Part shown: piece by piece, positions 23,880 to 37,000 of the stretch
How the letters are laid out: each line of letters opens with the position of its first letter
Numbering within the stretch: the stretch's first letter is position 1
Notes under the pieces: model-generated
Told to the model about the DNA's origin: nothing
Seen by the model: only the letters and a program-made list of their open reading frames with translations
Database searches by the model: none
Position numbers and translations under genes: made by a program
Origin: Trichopria drosophilae
Taxonomy: Eukaryota; Arthropoda; Insecta; Hymenoptera; Diapriidae
Reading direction: 5' to 3'
DNA: 64,000 nucleotides
NCBI GenBank assembly: GCA_030407085.1
Contig: CM059586.1
Span: 105,227,501 to 105,291,500 of the forward strand

Positions 23880-25010
23880 TTGGTAAAAGTTCTATTACGT
23901 CAAGATGTCGAAATATCCTAACCTAAAAGAGCAAAAGAAGCACCATTTTTGCCCATTTTCAGCAAACTTTTGTGTCGGAATAAATTTTTTTTCGCAATTT
24001 GACAAAACCCAAATTAAAATGTATTCATTAGAAACCTGAATATTTTTTCCGACGGCTTCGATGTGCTGAATCAAAATCTGCTTATATAATTGCTCTGTGG
24101 CGTAAAAAGTTTGAGATATCCTAACCTAAAAGTGCAAAAAACGGAAATCATAATCGTGCCGTGTCAAAAACTTCCATAACTCACTGAAAAAAAATCGTAA
24201 GAAATTGCTAAAAAAAGCATTTGAAAGCTGACGAATAGCACCTTAATATTGTCTGTTCCAAATTGCAAATAATAATTATGTTCCGTCACAAAAACTTACT
24301 GAATATGTGCAAAAACAGCCTTGAAGAGGACTCGTATCAGAGTCAAAACCATGCTAAATATTTATTTATTATTTATATTAAAAAAACCCCTCCAAATTAT
24401 TAACCCTTGTCTGTTTTTTCCTCTTCCTCTAAATTTTAAATATTTATTAAACTCAACCATTTTTAATTTCAATTATTTATGTGACCGCAAAAAACTAAAA
24501 CTATTGTATATATTAGTTTTTAAATTGGTCGAAAATTAAAAGCAAAAACAGTGTTTTTCGCACTTTTAGGTTAGGATATCTCAAAATCCAAACGTGATGG
24601 AACAATTCTGCGGCCAGATTTGGATTCAGCTCATTGAATACCTCCGGAAAAGTTGTCAAGTTTCTGGGTATGGACATTGGCTTCACTTTGTTTGCCTACG
24701 TTAACAGTTTATTCTATAAAAACGTCTATTTTGGCGTTATTTTCATGCCGTTTGAGAATATTCCAAACACTGGACGTAAACAGAGAAAAATGCACGGACG
24801 GGATTCGAAATGGGGACTATCATATCGTTCGTTGGAACTAAGACTCACAATCTCGCAGTTAAACTGAAATTGAATGTTTGCAATATATTCTTAAAATACA
24901 ACAAAAATGGCTCTTTTTTTTTATTAGGAAAACAAAAATCCCTTTTTTTCTGACTTTTTCGGAATCTTAAAAAGGGACCTTGTAAACATAGTGGTCGTTG
25001 ACGGAAAAAA
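23880..25010. mobile_element. Composite repeat, copy A1
   Basis: It shares with 26,150-26,790 the words ATATCCTAACCTAAAAG, AATTGCTCTGTGGCGTAAAA and ACTGGACGTAAACAGAGAAA in the same order. It contains an inverted pair of GAGATATCCTAACCTAAAAG (about 24,110 and 24,560) and a tRNA-like tail on the minus strand (about 24,865-24,785). Frames at 24,634-24,867 are inside this repeat. Confidence 0.65.
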
Positions 25011-25141
25011 AATGTTTGGCGACTCCCTTAAATTTGACCCTAGCGGTGTTAAGTTGCATTTCTCTTAGAACAAGGCAGTTTCTACCAGACATGTCGCGTC
25101 AGGTCTAATGTGGCCATGGTAATAGCGACGTGAAGTTAATA

Positions 25142-25404
25142 CAGTAGGATCTCCCTTATTGAATAGTCCTTTATTCTCTAGACATCTCTTATTCTCTGGA
25201 TTTAAGATCTCTTATTGCATATATTCCCTTTCGGTCGGCTTCCCTCCTCCATTGCGTCCTAACCTAACTTTCGCGGCTGAACGAATCTCAAACCGTTGTC
25301 GACCATCGACCACTAAGAGTGGGGGTAAAGCGGAAGTAGAGGATAAGGGGGACCGCCGCCATTTTGAAAAATCTGCAGTATGCAATAAGGGAGACCCTAT
25401 ACTG
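25142..25404. mobile_element. TA-flanked MITE, ends CAGTAGGATCTCCC
   Basis: The left end CAGTAGGATCTCCCTTATTG is matched inverted at the right (CAGTATAGGGTCTCCCTTAT). TA flanks both ends. The length is 263 bp. Confidence 0.8.
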
Positions 25405-25757
25405 TAGTGTAAAGGCGACGTGTTTTGTTTATGAATAATAATTTGATTTCACAATTTTATCTTCATATATTCGTAACAGACTACACTTAGACATATTTAC
25501 GAACATATATTTTGAACCAAAATTGCAAAAAAGGCTTTTCTATAAAAGTATTGAAAAATACTATTTACAACTATTTTATTACATATTATTTAACGTAAAA
25601 TTTGATATAAATTATTAATGAAAGATACATAACCTATAGGCAATTATTAATAACGTACGAGCTTTATAATTTACGAGAATTAAATAATTCAGTAATACTG
25701 CACAAAGATTTTGTTATTTACTCAAAAATTCTTATCAGCTTAGCAAAAATATATGTA
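25405..25757. other. AT-rich spacer between two MITEs
   Basis: Nothing recognised. Confidence 0.4.
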
Positions 25758-25998
25758 CAGTAAAGCTCCCCTTAAGTCATTTAGTCGAGGCAAGCAAGAT
25801 GGTGGCATCTCCTAAGTCATATTTCATAACATTGAATTTCAATGGTTTTGCAATGTAATTTTCTGGTAATTTTGGTACATTTGTTAGTTACATATTTATA
25901 CAAAACGCTACGCGAGCTACCGTTAAACAGAACGCGTGATTGGGGAACGCATCAGAATTTATAACCTATAAAATTATGACTTAAGAGGAGGACTGCTG
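25758..25998. mobile_element. TA-flanked MITE, ends CAGTAAAGCTCCCC
   Basis: The left end CAGTAAAGCTCCCCTTAAGT and inverted right end CAGCAGTCCTCCTCTTAAGT are flanked by TA (25,756-25,757 and 25,999-26,000). The length is 241 bp. Confidence 0.75.
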
Positions 25999-26149
25999 TA
26001 CATTAAATATTACTTGCACAAAATCTGACATATACTTAGTCCGGCAAAAACTTCCATGATTCATTGTAGTTTCTGTATCCTAACCCTTACTTGATGAACT
26101 TTAGCTGAAATTGCCAGACTTCCATGGAATCAATGTAACTTTTTTCCTT

Positions 26150-26790
26150 GCAGCTTTCTTGCTAAAAGTTCTATAATGTCAAGATTTTTAGATATCCTAA
26201 CATAAAAGTTCAAAAAAACAGTTTTTGTATATTTTCTGTAAGTTTTGATGCCGAAATAATTTTTTTTGGCAATTTGACAAAACCCAGATTAAAATGCACT
26301 CATCAGAAACCTTTGTATATTTGTTTCCGACGTTTTCGAAGTGCTGAATCAAAATCTGGTCATATAATTGCTCTGTGGCGTAAAAAGTTTGAGATATCCT
26401 AACCTAAAAGTGCAAAAAACACAGTTTTTGTCCATTTTCAGTAAGTTTTTATGCCGAAATAATTTTTTTTTTGCAATTTGAAAAAACCCAGATTAAAATG
26501 TATTCCTCAGAAACCTTTGTGTATTTTCCGTATGGTTTCAATATACCTGAGTATATTTTCCGTTTTGATGCCGTTTGAATATTAAACACTGGACGTAAAC
26601 AGAGAAAAATGCACGGACGGGATTTGAACTCAGGACTATCAGTTCGTGCTAATACTCACAATCTCGCTGTTCGACTGAAATTGAATGTTTGCAGTATATT
26701 TTTAAAATACAACAAAAATGGCTCTTTTTTTATTAGGAAAACAAAAATTCCTTTTTTCTGACTTTCGGAATTCTTGAGGAACTTTGGCAG
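26150..26790. mobile_element. Composite repeat, copy A2, with tRNA-like part
   Basis: A shorter copy of 23,880-25,010, missing the inner inverted portion. On the minus strand, 26,680-26,600 reads CGAACAGCGAGATTGTGAGT and then GAGTTCAAATCCCGTCCG. The latter matches a pol III B box (GGTTCGAATCC type), so this part is probably a tRNA-derived SINE. Confidence 0.6.
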
Positions 26791-26862
26791 AAATTGCCAC
26801 GGACACCTATGGAATCAACATAACTTTTTTTTCCGTGTTGACATCGACCAAGTCTCCAGTTT

Positions 26863-29584
26863 TGACCCACAAATCAAAAAGCCGACAATTCGAAAAACCG
26901 AATTGTCATAATAACGTCAGTAAAAAAACCGACACATAAAAAATCCGACAGTCAAAAAGCCCGACAAGCAAAAAATTGACATTAGAAAAACCGAATTGTC
27001 ACAATACCGGCAGTCAAAAAAACCGACATTCAAAAAGCTGACATTCCAAAAACCGATTGTAAAAAAACCGAATTGCCATAGTACTGATAGTCAAAAAACC
27101 GAAACTTTAAAAAATGATTGTCCGCTTGTCTATTTTTTTATGTGTCGGCTTTTTGGCAGTCGGTTCTTCAAAATGTCGGCTATTTGGGGTACCAGTCGAA
27201 AAACCGACAAATGAAAAGCCGAGACATAAAAAAATAGACACATCGTCAGGAGAACAGTCATTTTTGGAACTGTCGGCTTTTTGATTTGTTGATTTTTCGA
27301 CCCTCACCCGCTATTTGATTGTCGATATTATGCCAATTTGGTTTTTCTACAGTTGGCTTTTTGACGTATCGGTTTTTTGCCTGTCGGCTTTTTGATTTGT
27401 CGGTTTTTCGACTCGCACCCACTATTTGATTGTCGGTATTATGTCAATTTGGTTTTTCTACAGTTGGCTTTTTGACGTATCGGTTTTTTGCCTGTCGGCT
27501 TTTTGACGGATCGGTTTTTTTGCCTGTAGAATTTTTGTTTGTCGCTTTTTTCACCCGCACCCACTATTTGAATGTCGGTATTATGCCAATTTGGTTGTTC
27601 TACAGTTGGCTTTTTGACGTATCAGTTTTTTGCCTGCCGAATTTTTGTCTGTCGGCTTTTTGACGTATCGGTTTTTTGCCTGACGGCTTTTTGACGGATC
27701 GGTTTTTTGCCTGTCGAATTTTTGACGTATCGGTTTTTTGCCTGTCGAATTTTTGTTTGTCGGATTTTTGAATTGTCGGTTTTTTGACCCGCACCCACTA
27801 TTAGATTGTCGGTATTATGCCAATTTGGTTGTTCTACAGTTGGGTTTTTGACGTATCAGTTTTTTGTCTGTCGATTTTTTGCCTGTCGAATTTTTGTCTG
27901 TCGGCTTTTTGACGTATCGGTTTTTTGTTTGTCGGTTTTTTGTCTGTCGGATTTTTGATTTGTCGGTTTTTTCGAACCGCACCCACTATTTGATTGTCAG
28001 TATTATGCCAATTTGGTTTTTCTACAGTTGGCTTTTTGACGTATCGGTTTTTGGCCTGTCGGCTTTTTGACGTATAGGTTTTTTGTCAGTCGGTTTTTTG
28101 CCTGTCGATTTTTTGTCTGTCGGCTTTTTGTCTGTCGGTTTTTTTGACCCGCACCCACTATTTGATTGTCAGTATTATGCCAATTTGGTTTTTCTACAGT
28201 TGGCTTTTTGACGTATCAGTTTTTTGACGTATCGGTTTTTTGTCTGTCGAATTTTTGTTTGTCGGTTTTTTGCCTGTCGGTTTTTTTGACCGCACCCACT
28301 ATTAGATTGTCGGTATTATGCCAATTTGGTTGTTCTACAGTTGGGTTTTTGACGTATCAGTTTTTTGTCTGTCGATTTTTTGCCTGTCGAATGTTTGTCT
28401 GTCGGCTTTTTGACGTATCGGTTTTTGTCTGTCGGTTTTTTGATTTGTCGGTTTTTTCGAACCGCACCCACTATTTGATTGTCAGTATTATGCCAATTTG
28501 GTTTTTCTACAGTTGGCTTTTTGACGTATCGGTTTTTGGCCTGTCGGCTTTTTGACGTATCGGTTTTTTGCCTGTCGATTTTTTGTCTGTCGGTTTTTTT
28601 GACCCGCACCCACTATTTGATTGTCAGTATTATGCCAATTTGGTTTTTCTACAGTTGGCTTTTTGACGTATCAGTTTTTTGACGTATCGGTTTTTTGTCT
28701 GTCGAATTTTTGTTTGTCGGTTTTTTGCCTGTCGGCTTTTTGACGGATCGGTTTTTTGCCTGTCGAATTTTTGTCTGTAGCGGTTTTTTGTCTGTTGGTT
28801 TTTTGACCCGCACCCACTATTAGATTGTCGGTATTATGCCAATTTGGTTGTTCTACAGTTGGGTTTTTGACGTATCAGTTTTTTGTCTGTCGATTTTTTG
28901 CCTGTCGAATTTTTGTCTGTCGGCTTTTTGACGTATCGGTTTTTTGTTTGTCGGATTTTTGATTTGTCGGTTTTTTCGCACCGCACCCACTATTTGATTG
29001 GCAGTATTATGCCAATTTGGTTTTTCTACAGTTGGCTTTTTGACGTATCGGTTTTTGGCCTGTTGGCTTTTTGACGTATCAGTTTTTTGCCTGTCGGCTT
29101 TTTGACGTATCGGTTTTTTGTCTGTTGAATTTTTGTTTGTCGGTTTTTTGCGTCTGGGCTTTTTGACGCGTCGGTTTTTTGCCTGTCGAATTTTTGTCTG
29201 TAGCGGTTTTTTGTCTGTCGGATTTTTGATTTGTCGGTTTTTTGACCCGCACCCACTATTAGATTGTCGGTATTATGCCAATTTGGTTGTTCTACAGTTG
29301 GCTTTTTGACGTATCAGTTTTTTGTCTGTCGGTTTTTTGCCTGTCGGCTTTTTGACGTATCGGTTTTTTGTCTGTCGGATTTTTGATTTGTCGGTTTTTT
29401 CGACCCGCACCCACTATTTGATTGTCAGTATTATGCCAATTTGGTTTTTCTACAGTTGGCTTTTTGACGTATCGGTTTTCTGCCTGTCGGCTTTTTGACG
29501 TATCGGTTTTTTGTCAGTCGAATTTTTGTTTGTCGGTTTTTTGCCTGTCGAATTTTTGTCGGTCGTTTTTTCGACCCGCACCCA
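26863..29584. repeat. 2.7-kb satellite, ~15-bp unit with higher-order blocks
   Basis: The basic unit is about 15-16 bp (TTTTTTGCCTGTCGG, TTTTTGACGTATCGG). Units group into longer blocks of about 110-260 bp. Each block starts with CCGCACCCACTATTTGATTG, TATTATGCCAATTTGG and CTACAGTTGG; starts lie near 27,305, 27,417, 27,557, 27,787, 27,973, 28,148, 28,290, 28,465, 28,604, 28,806, 28,983, 29,246 and 29,405. From 26,863 to about 27,240 many units run in the reverse direction (AAAAAACCGACA), so the direction flips once. Many open frames across the array (SVFCLSVF-type repeats) are by-products. Confidence 0.9.
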
Positions 29585-31622
29585 ATTTTTCTAGTCTGAA
29601 CCAAAATAAATCAAAAATGAAACGAAAAATAATTTTCAAAATTTTTGCTGGCACCAATCATCAAAGACATAATGAAAATATTTGATAAAACAATAAGAAG
29701 AAGAATTTTATTCGTTCCAACCTTAAAATTTACAAATTTTCAATATTTCCAAGACTTTGGATACTCCATTTGCGATACATTATTAAAATTTAACATCGAT
29801 ATACAGCACGGGTGAAATGATTCAAAAAACACACAACTGTACAATGTTGATTTCCTTTTATTTTAGAGACAAAGGGAGCAATAAACCTTTGATGAAGATT
29901 TTCAGTATTTTATGAAATAACGCACGACTTAATTACTGTCACATTTTTTATAATTATATATAATATACTGAATAGTATCATGTGCATGTGTAATTAACTC
30001 ATTATCATTTAAGTTATAATCATTCACTCGCATTCGCAGTCGCTCGCTCAATCTCTCTATTTCTCAATCGCTGTGTCCTTCTCGCTCGATCACTAGCACT
30101 CCTTTTACTTCTTTCTTTTCTTTTGTTTTTTTCTTCTTTATTTTTCTAACAATAATTAACCAAGCACGCGTCCAAGAGAGCATTGGTTATTGTTCTCGCA
30201 TTCTCACGCAACATTTTACAACTTTAGAAATTGTTTTGTCATCTTCACTTTACTCCCTTTTCATTTTTTTATTCTTTTTTTTTTAAATAACATTTCGCTA
30301 AGTAATATGATTATGCGGCCCGTTCGAGACCGCCGCTTACCGTCGAGGTCGTCGACGTAAACAGCCCCGATTATCGAGCAGGTTGCACGCTGGTCCGACG
30401 ATTACTAAATCATCGTACGAGTTTCCCGGATAACCTCTCGCACATCTTCACTTTTCGAACGCTAACCAAGATATCGTTTGCTGGATGCGTTCCCTAAAAT
30501 CGTGTACCGGAAGTTGATCTACGTACACCTTATCATCTCTCTCTGTGTCTGTGTGTATGTGTGTATGCCTTGTGTGTATGTAGTAACGCGTCTACAAAAT
30601 TCTTGTTTGGAGCGGCAGCATGTATGACATTTTTCTTTCTTTTTAACGCGCACTTAACTTATAACGACCTGCCAGATGTAATATTTCATGAGCGCTCGGC
30701 AGGAAAGATGGACGCGAAAACATGCGATTGACAAACAAAATTAAATGAAACTCAGCCCCAGTTAAAGAGAATTTTCGGTCGAAATGACTCGCGGCTACCC
30801 TCGTACCGCGAGTGTACACCCTAACCTAAAATTCTCTCTTTTTTTTTTCCCGTGTTAAAAACTTGAGGGAGAGACACGAAGGCGGATGTTCGAATAAATA
30901 CAAAAGTTTCTTGTTCGCGCCTCGCCCCCCCTCTCTTCCTTCCAAAAATTATGCATTATATGTATTTATAATATGTATATATAATATATATATTCATTTA
31001 TATATCCGTACATTACCGTTTATCCTAAAATGTAAATCACTTGGCAGAGTGGACTCCGGTGAAATGATGCATGATTAATGATCGTTGGCGATGATGTCGT
31101 TCGTAGGAAGGCGCTCGAAACTTGGGCTTACATGATGTTGTTGTTGTCGTGATTAAATAGTTTAATAACAAAAGAAATAGAAATTGTTATCTGTTTTATT
31201 GCGATTCAAAGATGCTGCGAGTCAACCGAGCTCTAAGCCCCCCCCCCCACTCTCTCTCTCTCTCTCTCTCTCTTCCCCTCCCCACCCCTCACACTAACTC
31301 CTCACCAGATCTCTCGCACTAAATCCCTAGGTCTGCAGATGGCGCTTCGGTTCCACTCTAGAAAACTTAGAGACTCGCTTGACCCCCGGTCGGATGGCCC
31401 TCGATGATCAATGAGAATCGTGTTTAGTGTGTGTTTTTTTTTTTTTTTTTTTTTTGTTTTTTTGTTTCTCTTTTTCTCTCGCTTACACTTACGTTTTTAG
31501 CGCTCGCGCTCAGGTTTGGTGCTATCACGGGCAGGAGATTTTTTTTTTAACGTGCCCCTGCAACAGATTCCAAAAAAATTCTAGTCACATAGAGAAGAAC
31601 ACTCAAAGGGCACGTGCATTTA

Positions 31623-31659
<37 letters not shown>

Positions 31660-33734
31660 GACAAAAGGAGAGAAAAAAAAACAAACAAATGAAATAAAGA
31701 ATTTTCACAAAAAATTACAAATGTTACAACAGATGACGAACATATACCAAGGACTCCTTATGGAAACTTAATGTTTTTCTCTAACCCGTTCTCTAGTTTA
31801 CGTCTTTTTTTATTAAATTTTGACCAAAGTTCGAATCCTGAAGAAACTTTCCTTTTGATGCGGTCGTTTCAGGTTTCGACGTTGTATTTTATCTCTCTTC
31901 TGCGGTTCTTTTTTTTTTTTTTTTTTAATCGCTAAACAGACGAGGACATTCGTCAAGACTGGACGAGGTTTTAGGAAGGAAGGATGATTGGCGTGGTCAT
32001 TTTTCTATCCCTCCCTGGAAGTGATGTCGGGTAAAGGACGTGAACTGCATCCGCAGAGTTTGCTATCGCTCATCTTCTTTCTATTCATCCTTGCTATATT
32101 TCAATAAATGTCAATTATCATAATGCAACGAAATAAATGTGTGTATTATGAAGAACATGATACAAGTAGAACCTCCGTTAACGAATAATTTCCCCTCGGT
32201 TAGTCTCCCCACTCTAGACAACACGTTGTAACTCCTAAAGAAGTATAGGTGGGGGGTCGATCTTTTCTCCTCGAATATTCGTTAACGGAGGTTCTACTGT
32301 AAATATGGGAGAGGATAGAAAGTCACCACGCCAATCATGCCAGCAACCGTCAAGCAAACAGACATAACCTAACAAATAAAAAAATGAACAGAAAGAGAGA
32401 GAGAAAAAGAGGCGAATAGAGAATAAGATTAGGTTGTTACGGATGAGATGAAAGCATTGAACATAACGAAATACAGCTTTGACACTTTGAGGCTTGAACG
32501 GACTCGTAAATGCAAGTTTCTCAATAGAAAGTGATTCATTTCTATTTCGAAACGTTCCCTTCGACGATTGCGTCGAAGTTAATTAAAAGCAACGGGAAAA
32601 AAAAACGTCGATGCGATGGTAAAAATGTGTCGTATGTGATGTGAAGAACATGATTACAATAAATATTTCACTTTTTATCAGAATCGTTTCCTTTTAATAT
32701 TATTTAATATTAAGCGTTAATCCTTCTGTTTTTTTTTTTTTTTGGATTGACAAATTGGAATTCCGATCCCTTACAATAGCGATACCGGTGCTCGGGGTCT
32801 GTACGAGCACGTTCCAGCGGGAAAGATTGCCTAAATTCGGAATCTGATAATCGTTTTTAAAAATTAATCCTCATTTCCTACAAAACTACCAGATTACTAC
32901 GTATCTATTCGTTCTTCTAAACAGATAAAAATTAATATTCGTTTGTAAAAAAGATGATCTTATTGAGGTCGTTACCATATATAGATTACTTAACTTTATA
33001 TACAAAATTGTCAACATTCGGTTAATTCATTTACTTGGCGCGGTTGTTTTTTTTTTTTTTAAAAGTATTCACAAAGTGTCAAAGTGGCCGAATGGTGAGA
33101 CGAACGTTAGGAGCCGCTAGTAAACGTAAAAAGCCGATCGTCCCGACTTTTGTTTTTTTTTTTTTTATTTAAGAGCCGGATATTTAAGTTAACCCAATAT
33201 ATTTACCAAAATATGCTCCGTTAACCCTAACGCTGAGAAGATCCAAGTACATTCACCGATCTACATTCCTAAAGTCCGATCTTGCATTATCGATTATAAT
33301 TCACGATCGAACAACTGTGAATGTCTTTCACATTTTTCTTTTTTTTTTTGTTTGTTTTCTTTTTTCATTATTATTATTATTGTTTTTTTAGGTAAACGGG
33401 CGCAATACAGATACAAGCACAGTAACATGAAATATCACTGTCGAAGAACTTCGGAAAGGGTGTTCTTCTAAGTGAACCAACGAGTCGAATAATAAACGAT
33501 AATACGCACTTTAATTCCTCGGTGAAAATACGTTTTGTATCTGCACTGATCGCCCCTCGATAGGATTTGTGCGTATTAACGTAAATAAAAAAAAAAGAGA
33601 GAGAGAGAAAAAAAAAAAAATAAAGACAGAAACGATAGAAAAAGTAGAGATTAAATCAAAGTCTCACGCCCAATTCAAATCTACTACCACGTGTTACTTC
33701 TAATCTACATGTCGATTTAAGGCTCCGTAATCCT
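29585..33734 (-). other. Probable long 3' UTR / downstream region of CK1 alpha
   Basis: Below the kinase stop codon lies about 4 kb with less AT, many CT/GA/TG simple tracts and almost none of the dispersed repeats that fill the rest of the window. This fits a long conserved 3' UTR, but transcription is inferred only. Minus-strand AATAAA words occur, for example near 31,193. Simple tracts: TG-rich 30,535-30,585, poly-C then (TC)n 31,238-31,275, poly-T 31,436-31,456, (GA)n 31,629-31,655. Confidence 0.35.
32163..32299. mobile_element. TA-flanked MITE, ends CAGTAGAACCTCCG
   Basis: The left end CAAGTAGAACCTCCGTTAAC and inverted right end CAGTAGAACCTCCGTTAACG are flanked by TA (32,161-32,162 and 32,300-32,301). 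The length is 137 bp. It lies in the proposed 3' UTR of the kinase gene. Confidence 0.8.
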
Positions 33735-34025
33735 TTATGCACCTGTTTGGTCGCCCTGAGTGGCGGGCTGTCCTTGATCTTGATTTCCTTTGATCAACTC
33801 GATGGGAGAATGTTGTGGTGCCGAAGTGGTTGCCGCACCGCTGTTCATGCTGGCGCCTGCCGCTTTCTGCTTGACCACTGTCCAATCGAATGTGTAATCG
33901 TAGTGATAGTTCAAGGTGCGGAAGAGGATCCGGAACAATTGACGCAGGTACATGTAGTCTGGACACTCTTCGAATCGCAAGCCTCGGCAATAATTTAGAT
34001 ACATTGCAAACTCCGCCGGGTAAGT
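33735..34025 (-). CDS. CkIalpha: CK1 alpha exon 5 (last coding exon)
   Basis: Encodes 96 residues: [20 protein letters not shown], the C-terminal helices ([14 protein letters not shown]), and a low-complexity tail rich in Gln, Ala, Ser and Thr ending GDQTGA, then TAA. Acceptor TTGTTCAG. Confidence 0.95.
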   Translation of the reverse strand, partial: TYPAEFAMYLNYCRGLRFEECPDYMYLRQLFRILFRTLNYHYDYTFDWTVVKQKAAGASMNSGAATTSAPQHSPIELIKGNQDQGQPATQGDQTGA

Positions 34026-37000
34026 CTGAACAAACCAAATTAACATTACTTTATTTACTTCTACATTTAAATTATTCCTATTACTAACCTCAAATACATC
34101 AAGAAAATTCAATACGTTTATATAAAAAATAATCAAATTAACCCATTAACCCATTAACGTCAAGAAGGACACTTTTTTCACTTAAATTTCAATCCGAGGG
34201 GTCAACCACTGACCAAAAATTGTACAGCTATTCCCAAAAGTGGGAATATTCGCAGTTGCTCCTAGTATTCCCAGTATTCTTATGACATACTGGTCATTTT
34301 TGTTGAACTCGCAGAATTTCCAAAGTATCATCATTAACTCTAACGCATTTTAAAACTTGTAATATACTCCTTGACTCATAATCTTACCACATTAAGTAAT
34401 TACTTATTAAGTATATTCAATTCACTTATTTACATGGTAATTTACATTTAAAAAATTAGTAATTTAAGAGGAATATTTGAACTTTTTATGGCGTTTTTGA
34501 ATTTCAATACGGTCTGCACTTTTTACGGTGAAAGGATTGGACCCAATCATACAATTTATTAGCACTCGCAAACTTTGTTTTGAGTTGAATTCATCTATAA
34601 AACTATTATATTTTAACAAATGAAAGTAAATCGCCGGTAGTTTTTTAAAAACTAAAATATTTAAAATATTTAAAAATATTGCCAGATAATCGCAGATATT
34701 TCCGAGAATTTCCAAATATTCCCGAGTATTCGCTAATATTCCCAAGTATTTCCAAATATTTCCTAGTATTCCCAAGTATTCCTACATATTCCCAAGTATT
34801 TCCAAATTTTCTCGAGTATTCGCAAATATTCCCGAGTATTTCCAAATATTTCCTAGTATTCCCAAGTATTCCTACATATTCCCAAGTATTTTCAAATATT
34901 CCCGAGTATTCGCAAACATTCCCAAGTATTTCCAAATATTCCCGAGTATTTCCAAATATTTCCCAGTATTCCCAAGTATTCCTACATATTCCCAAGTATT
35001 CCCGAGTATTCGCAAATATTCCCGAGTATTTCCAAATATTTCCTAGTATTTCCTAGTATTCCCAAGTATTCCTACATATTCCCAAGTATTCCCGAGTATT
35101 CGCAAATATTTCCAAGTATTCCCGAGTATTTCGAAATATTTCCTAGTATTCCCAAATATTCCTACATATTCCCAAGTATTTCCAAATATTCCCGAGTATT
35201 CGCAAATATTCCCGAGTATTCGCAAATATTCCCGAGTATTTCCAAATATTTCCTAGTATTCCCAAGTATTCCTACATATTCCCAAGTATTTCCAAATATT
35301 CCCGAGTATTCGCAAATATTTCCTAGTATTCCCAAATATTCCTACATATTCCCAAGTATTTCCAAATATTCCCGAGTATTCGCAAATATTCCCGAGTATT
35401 TCCAAATATTTCCTAGTATTCCCAAGTATTCCTACATATTCCCAAGTATTTCCAAATATTCCCGAGTATTCGCAAATATTCCCAAGTATTCGCAAATATT
35501 CCCGAGTATTCCCAAGTATTCCTACATATTCCCAAGTATTCCCGAGTATTCGCAAATATTCCCAAGTATTTCCAAATATTTCCTAGTATTCCCAAGTATT
35601 CCTACATATTCCCGAGTATTTCCAAATATTCCCGAGTATTCGCAAATATTCCCAAGTATTTCCAAATATTTCCTAGTATTCCCAAGTATTCCTACATATT
35701 CCCGAGTATTTCCAAATATTCCCGAGTATTCGCAAATATTCCCAAGTATTTCCAAATATTCCCGAGTATTTCAAAATATTTCATAGTATTCCCAAGTATT
35801 CCTACATATTCCCAAGTATTTCCAAATATTCCCGAGTATTTCCAAATATTTCCTAGTATTCCCAAGTATTTCCAAATATTCCCGAGTATTCGCAAATATT
35901 CGCAAGTATTTCCAAATATTCCCGAGTATTTCCAAATATTTTCTAGTATTCCCAAGTATTCCTACATATTCCCAAGTATTTCCAAATATTCTCGAGTATT
36001 CCCATCTATTTCCGAATATTCCCGCTTAAATGTACTGGTATTCCCACCAGTGGTTGACCCCTCGTTTCAATCAAAAATTTCATATGAAAATCCAAGTTCA
36101 AATAAATTGAAAGGTACATGTCTTACTATTTTCAAGGTTGCTCTTTTCAGTGCTGTTATCAAAATTGATCTTAATTAGAAAATTAAATATGTCGATTTAA
36201 ATGTCAAAATAACGCGAAAAATCGAGTCTTCTTTATTATAAAACATTTTTTTTCTCATCGAAAGAATATTTGTCGTCAGAAAATTTCTTCATTAAACGTG
36301 GACCCCATAGTTACAGTATTAAGATAAATTTTTTTAATATTTAAAAACTAACATGGTGATCACAAAATGGCGACTCCAATGAAAAATTTCTAATTAAAAC
36401 TGTACAATAGTTTTTCTTGGAAACTTCAGAAAAAATTTCCTAAGAATAAATACGTTTTAGAATGAGTCAAAAAGTCCTTTCAAATTTTTTTCAGAATATA
36501 TTATTAAAATTTTTTATTTTTCGAAAATTTGAAAAATCGAAATTTTTAAAAAAGTCCAAAAATCTGAAAAAATTTGAGTGTATTCTTTGACTAATTCGAA
36601 GACATTTTTGTTCTAAGGAAATTTTTTCTAAAGTATACATTTTTCAAGCAAACAAATTATTAAACTTTTCTAGATTTCAAGACTAATTTTTTTCTTGAAA
36701 ACTGTAGACTTTAAAAAGAATTTCCTTAGAACAAAAATGTCTTCGAATTGGTCAAAGAATACTCTCAAATTTTTTCAGATTTTTTGGACGACTTTTTTAA
36801 AAATTTCGATTTTTCGAATTTTCGAAAAATAAAAAATTTTAACAATATATTTATTTTATTTCAAGGCCGCTCTTTCAAATGGTAGTAAGAAAATTAACAA
36901 AAAATTGAAATTTATATATAATTTTGACATACATAATAGAAAAATCTGATTTTTTAGGACACATTTTTTTACAAAAATCGTTTTTTTTTTTTTTTTTTTT

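Noticed and set aside
24321..24867. Open frames of 62-77 codons
   Set aside because: They lie in the composite repeat that is copied at 26,150-26,790, where the frames are not kept.
27107..29685. Many open frames of 60-129 codons on both strands
   Set aside because: All translate the ~15-bp satellite (SVFCLSVF and similar). Frames stay open because the unit lacks stops, not because of coding.
31427..31771. 114-codon frame starting with a Phe run
   Set aside because: It is made of poly-T, (GA)n and other simple tracts and has no recognisable domain.
33080..33150. tRNA-like word GTGGCCGAATGGTGAGACG
   Set aside because: It resembles the A box of a Ser/Leu tRNA, but there is no B box or T-arm at the right distance.
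34464..35955. Open frames of 60-125 codons with ten-residue repeats
   Set aside because: They are produced by the 10-bp minisatellite, which stays open in several frames.
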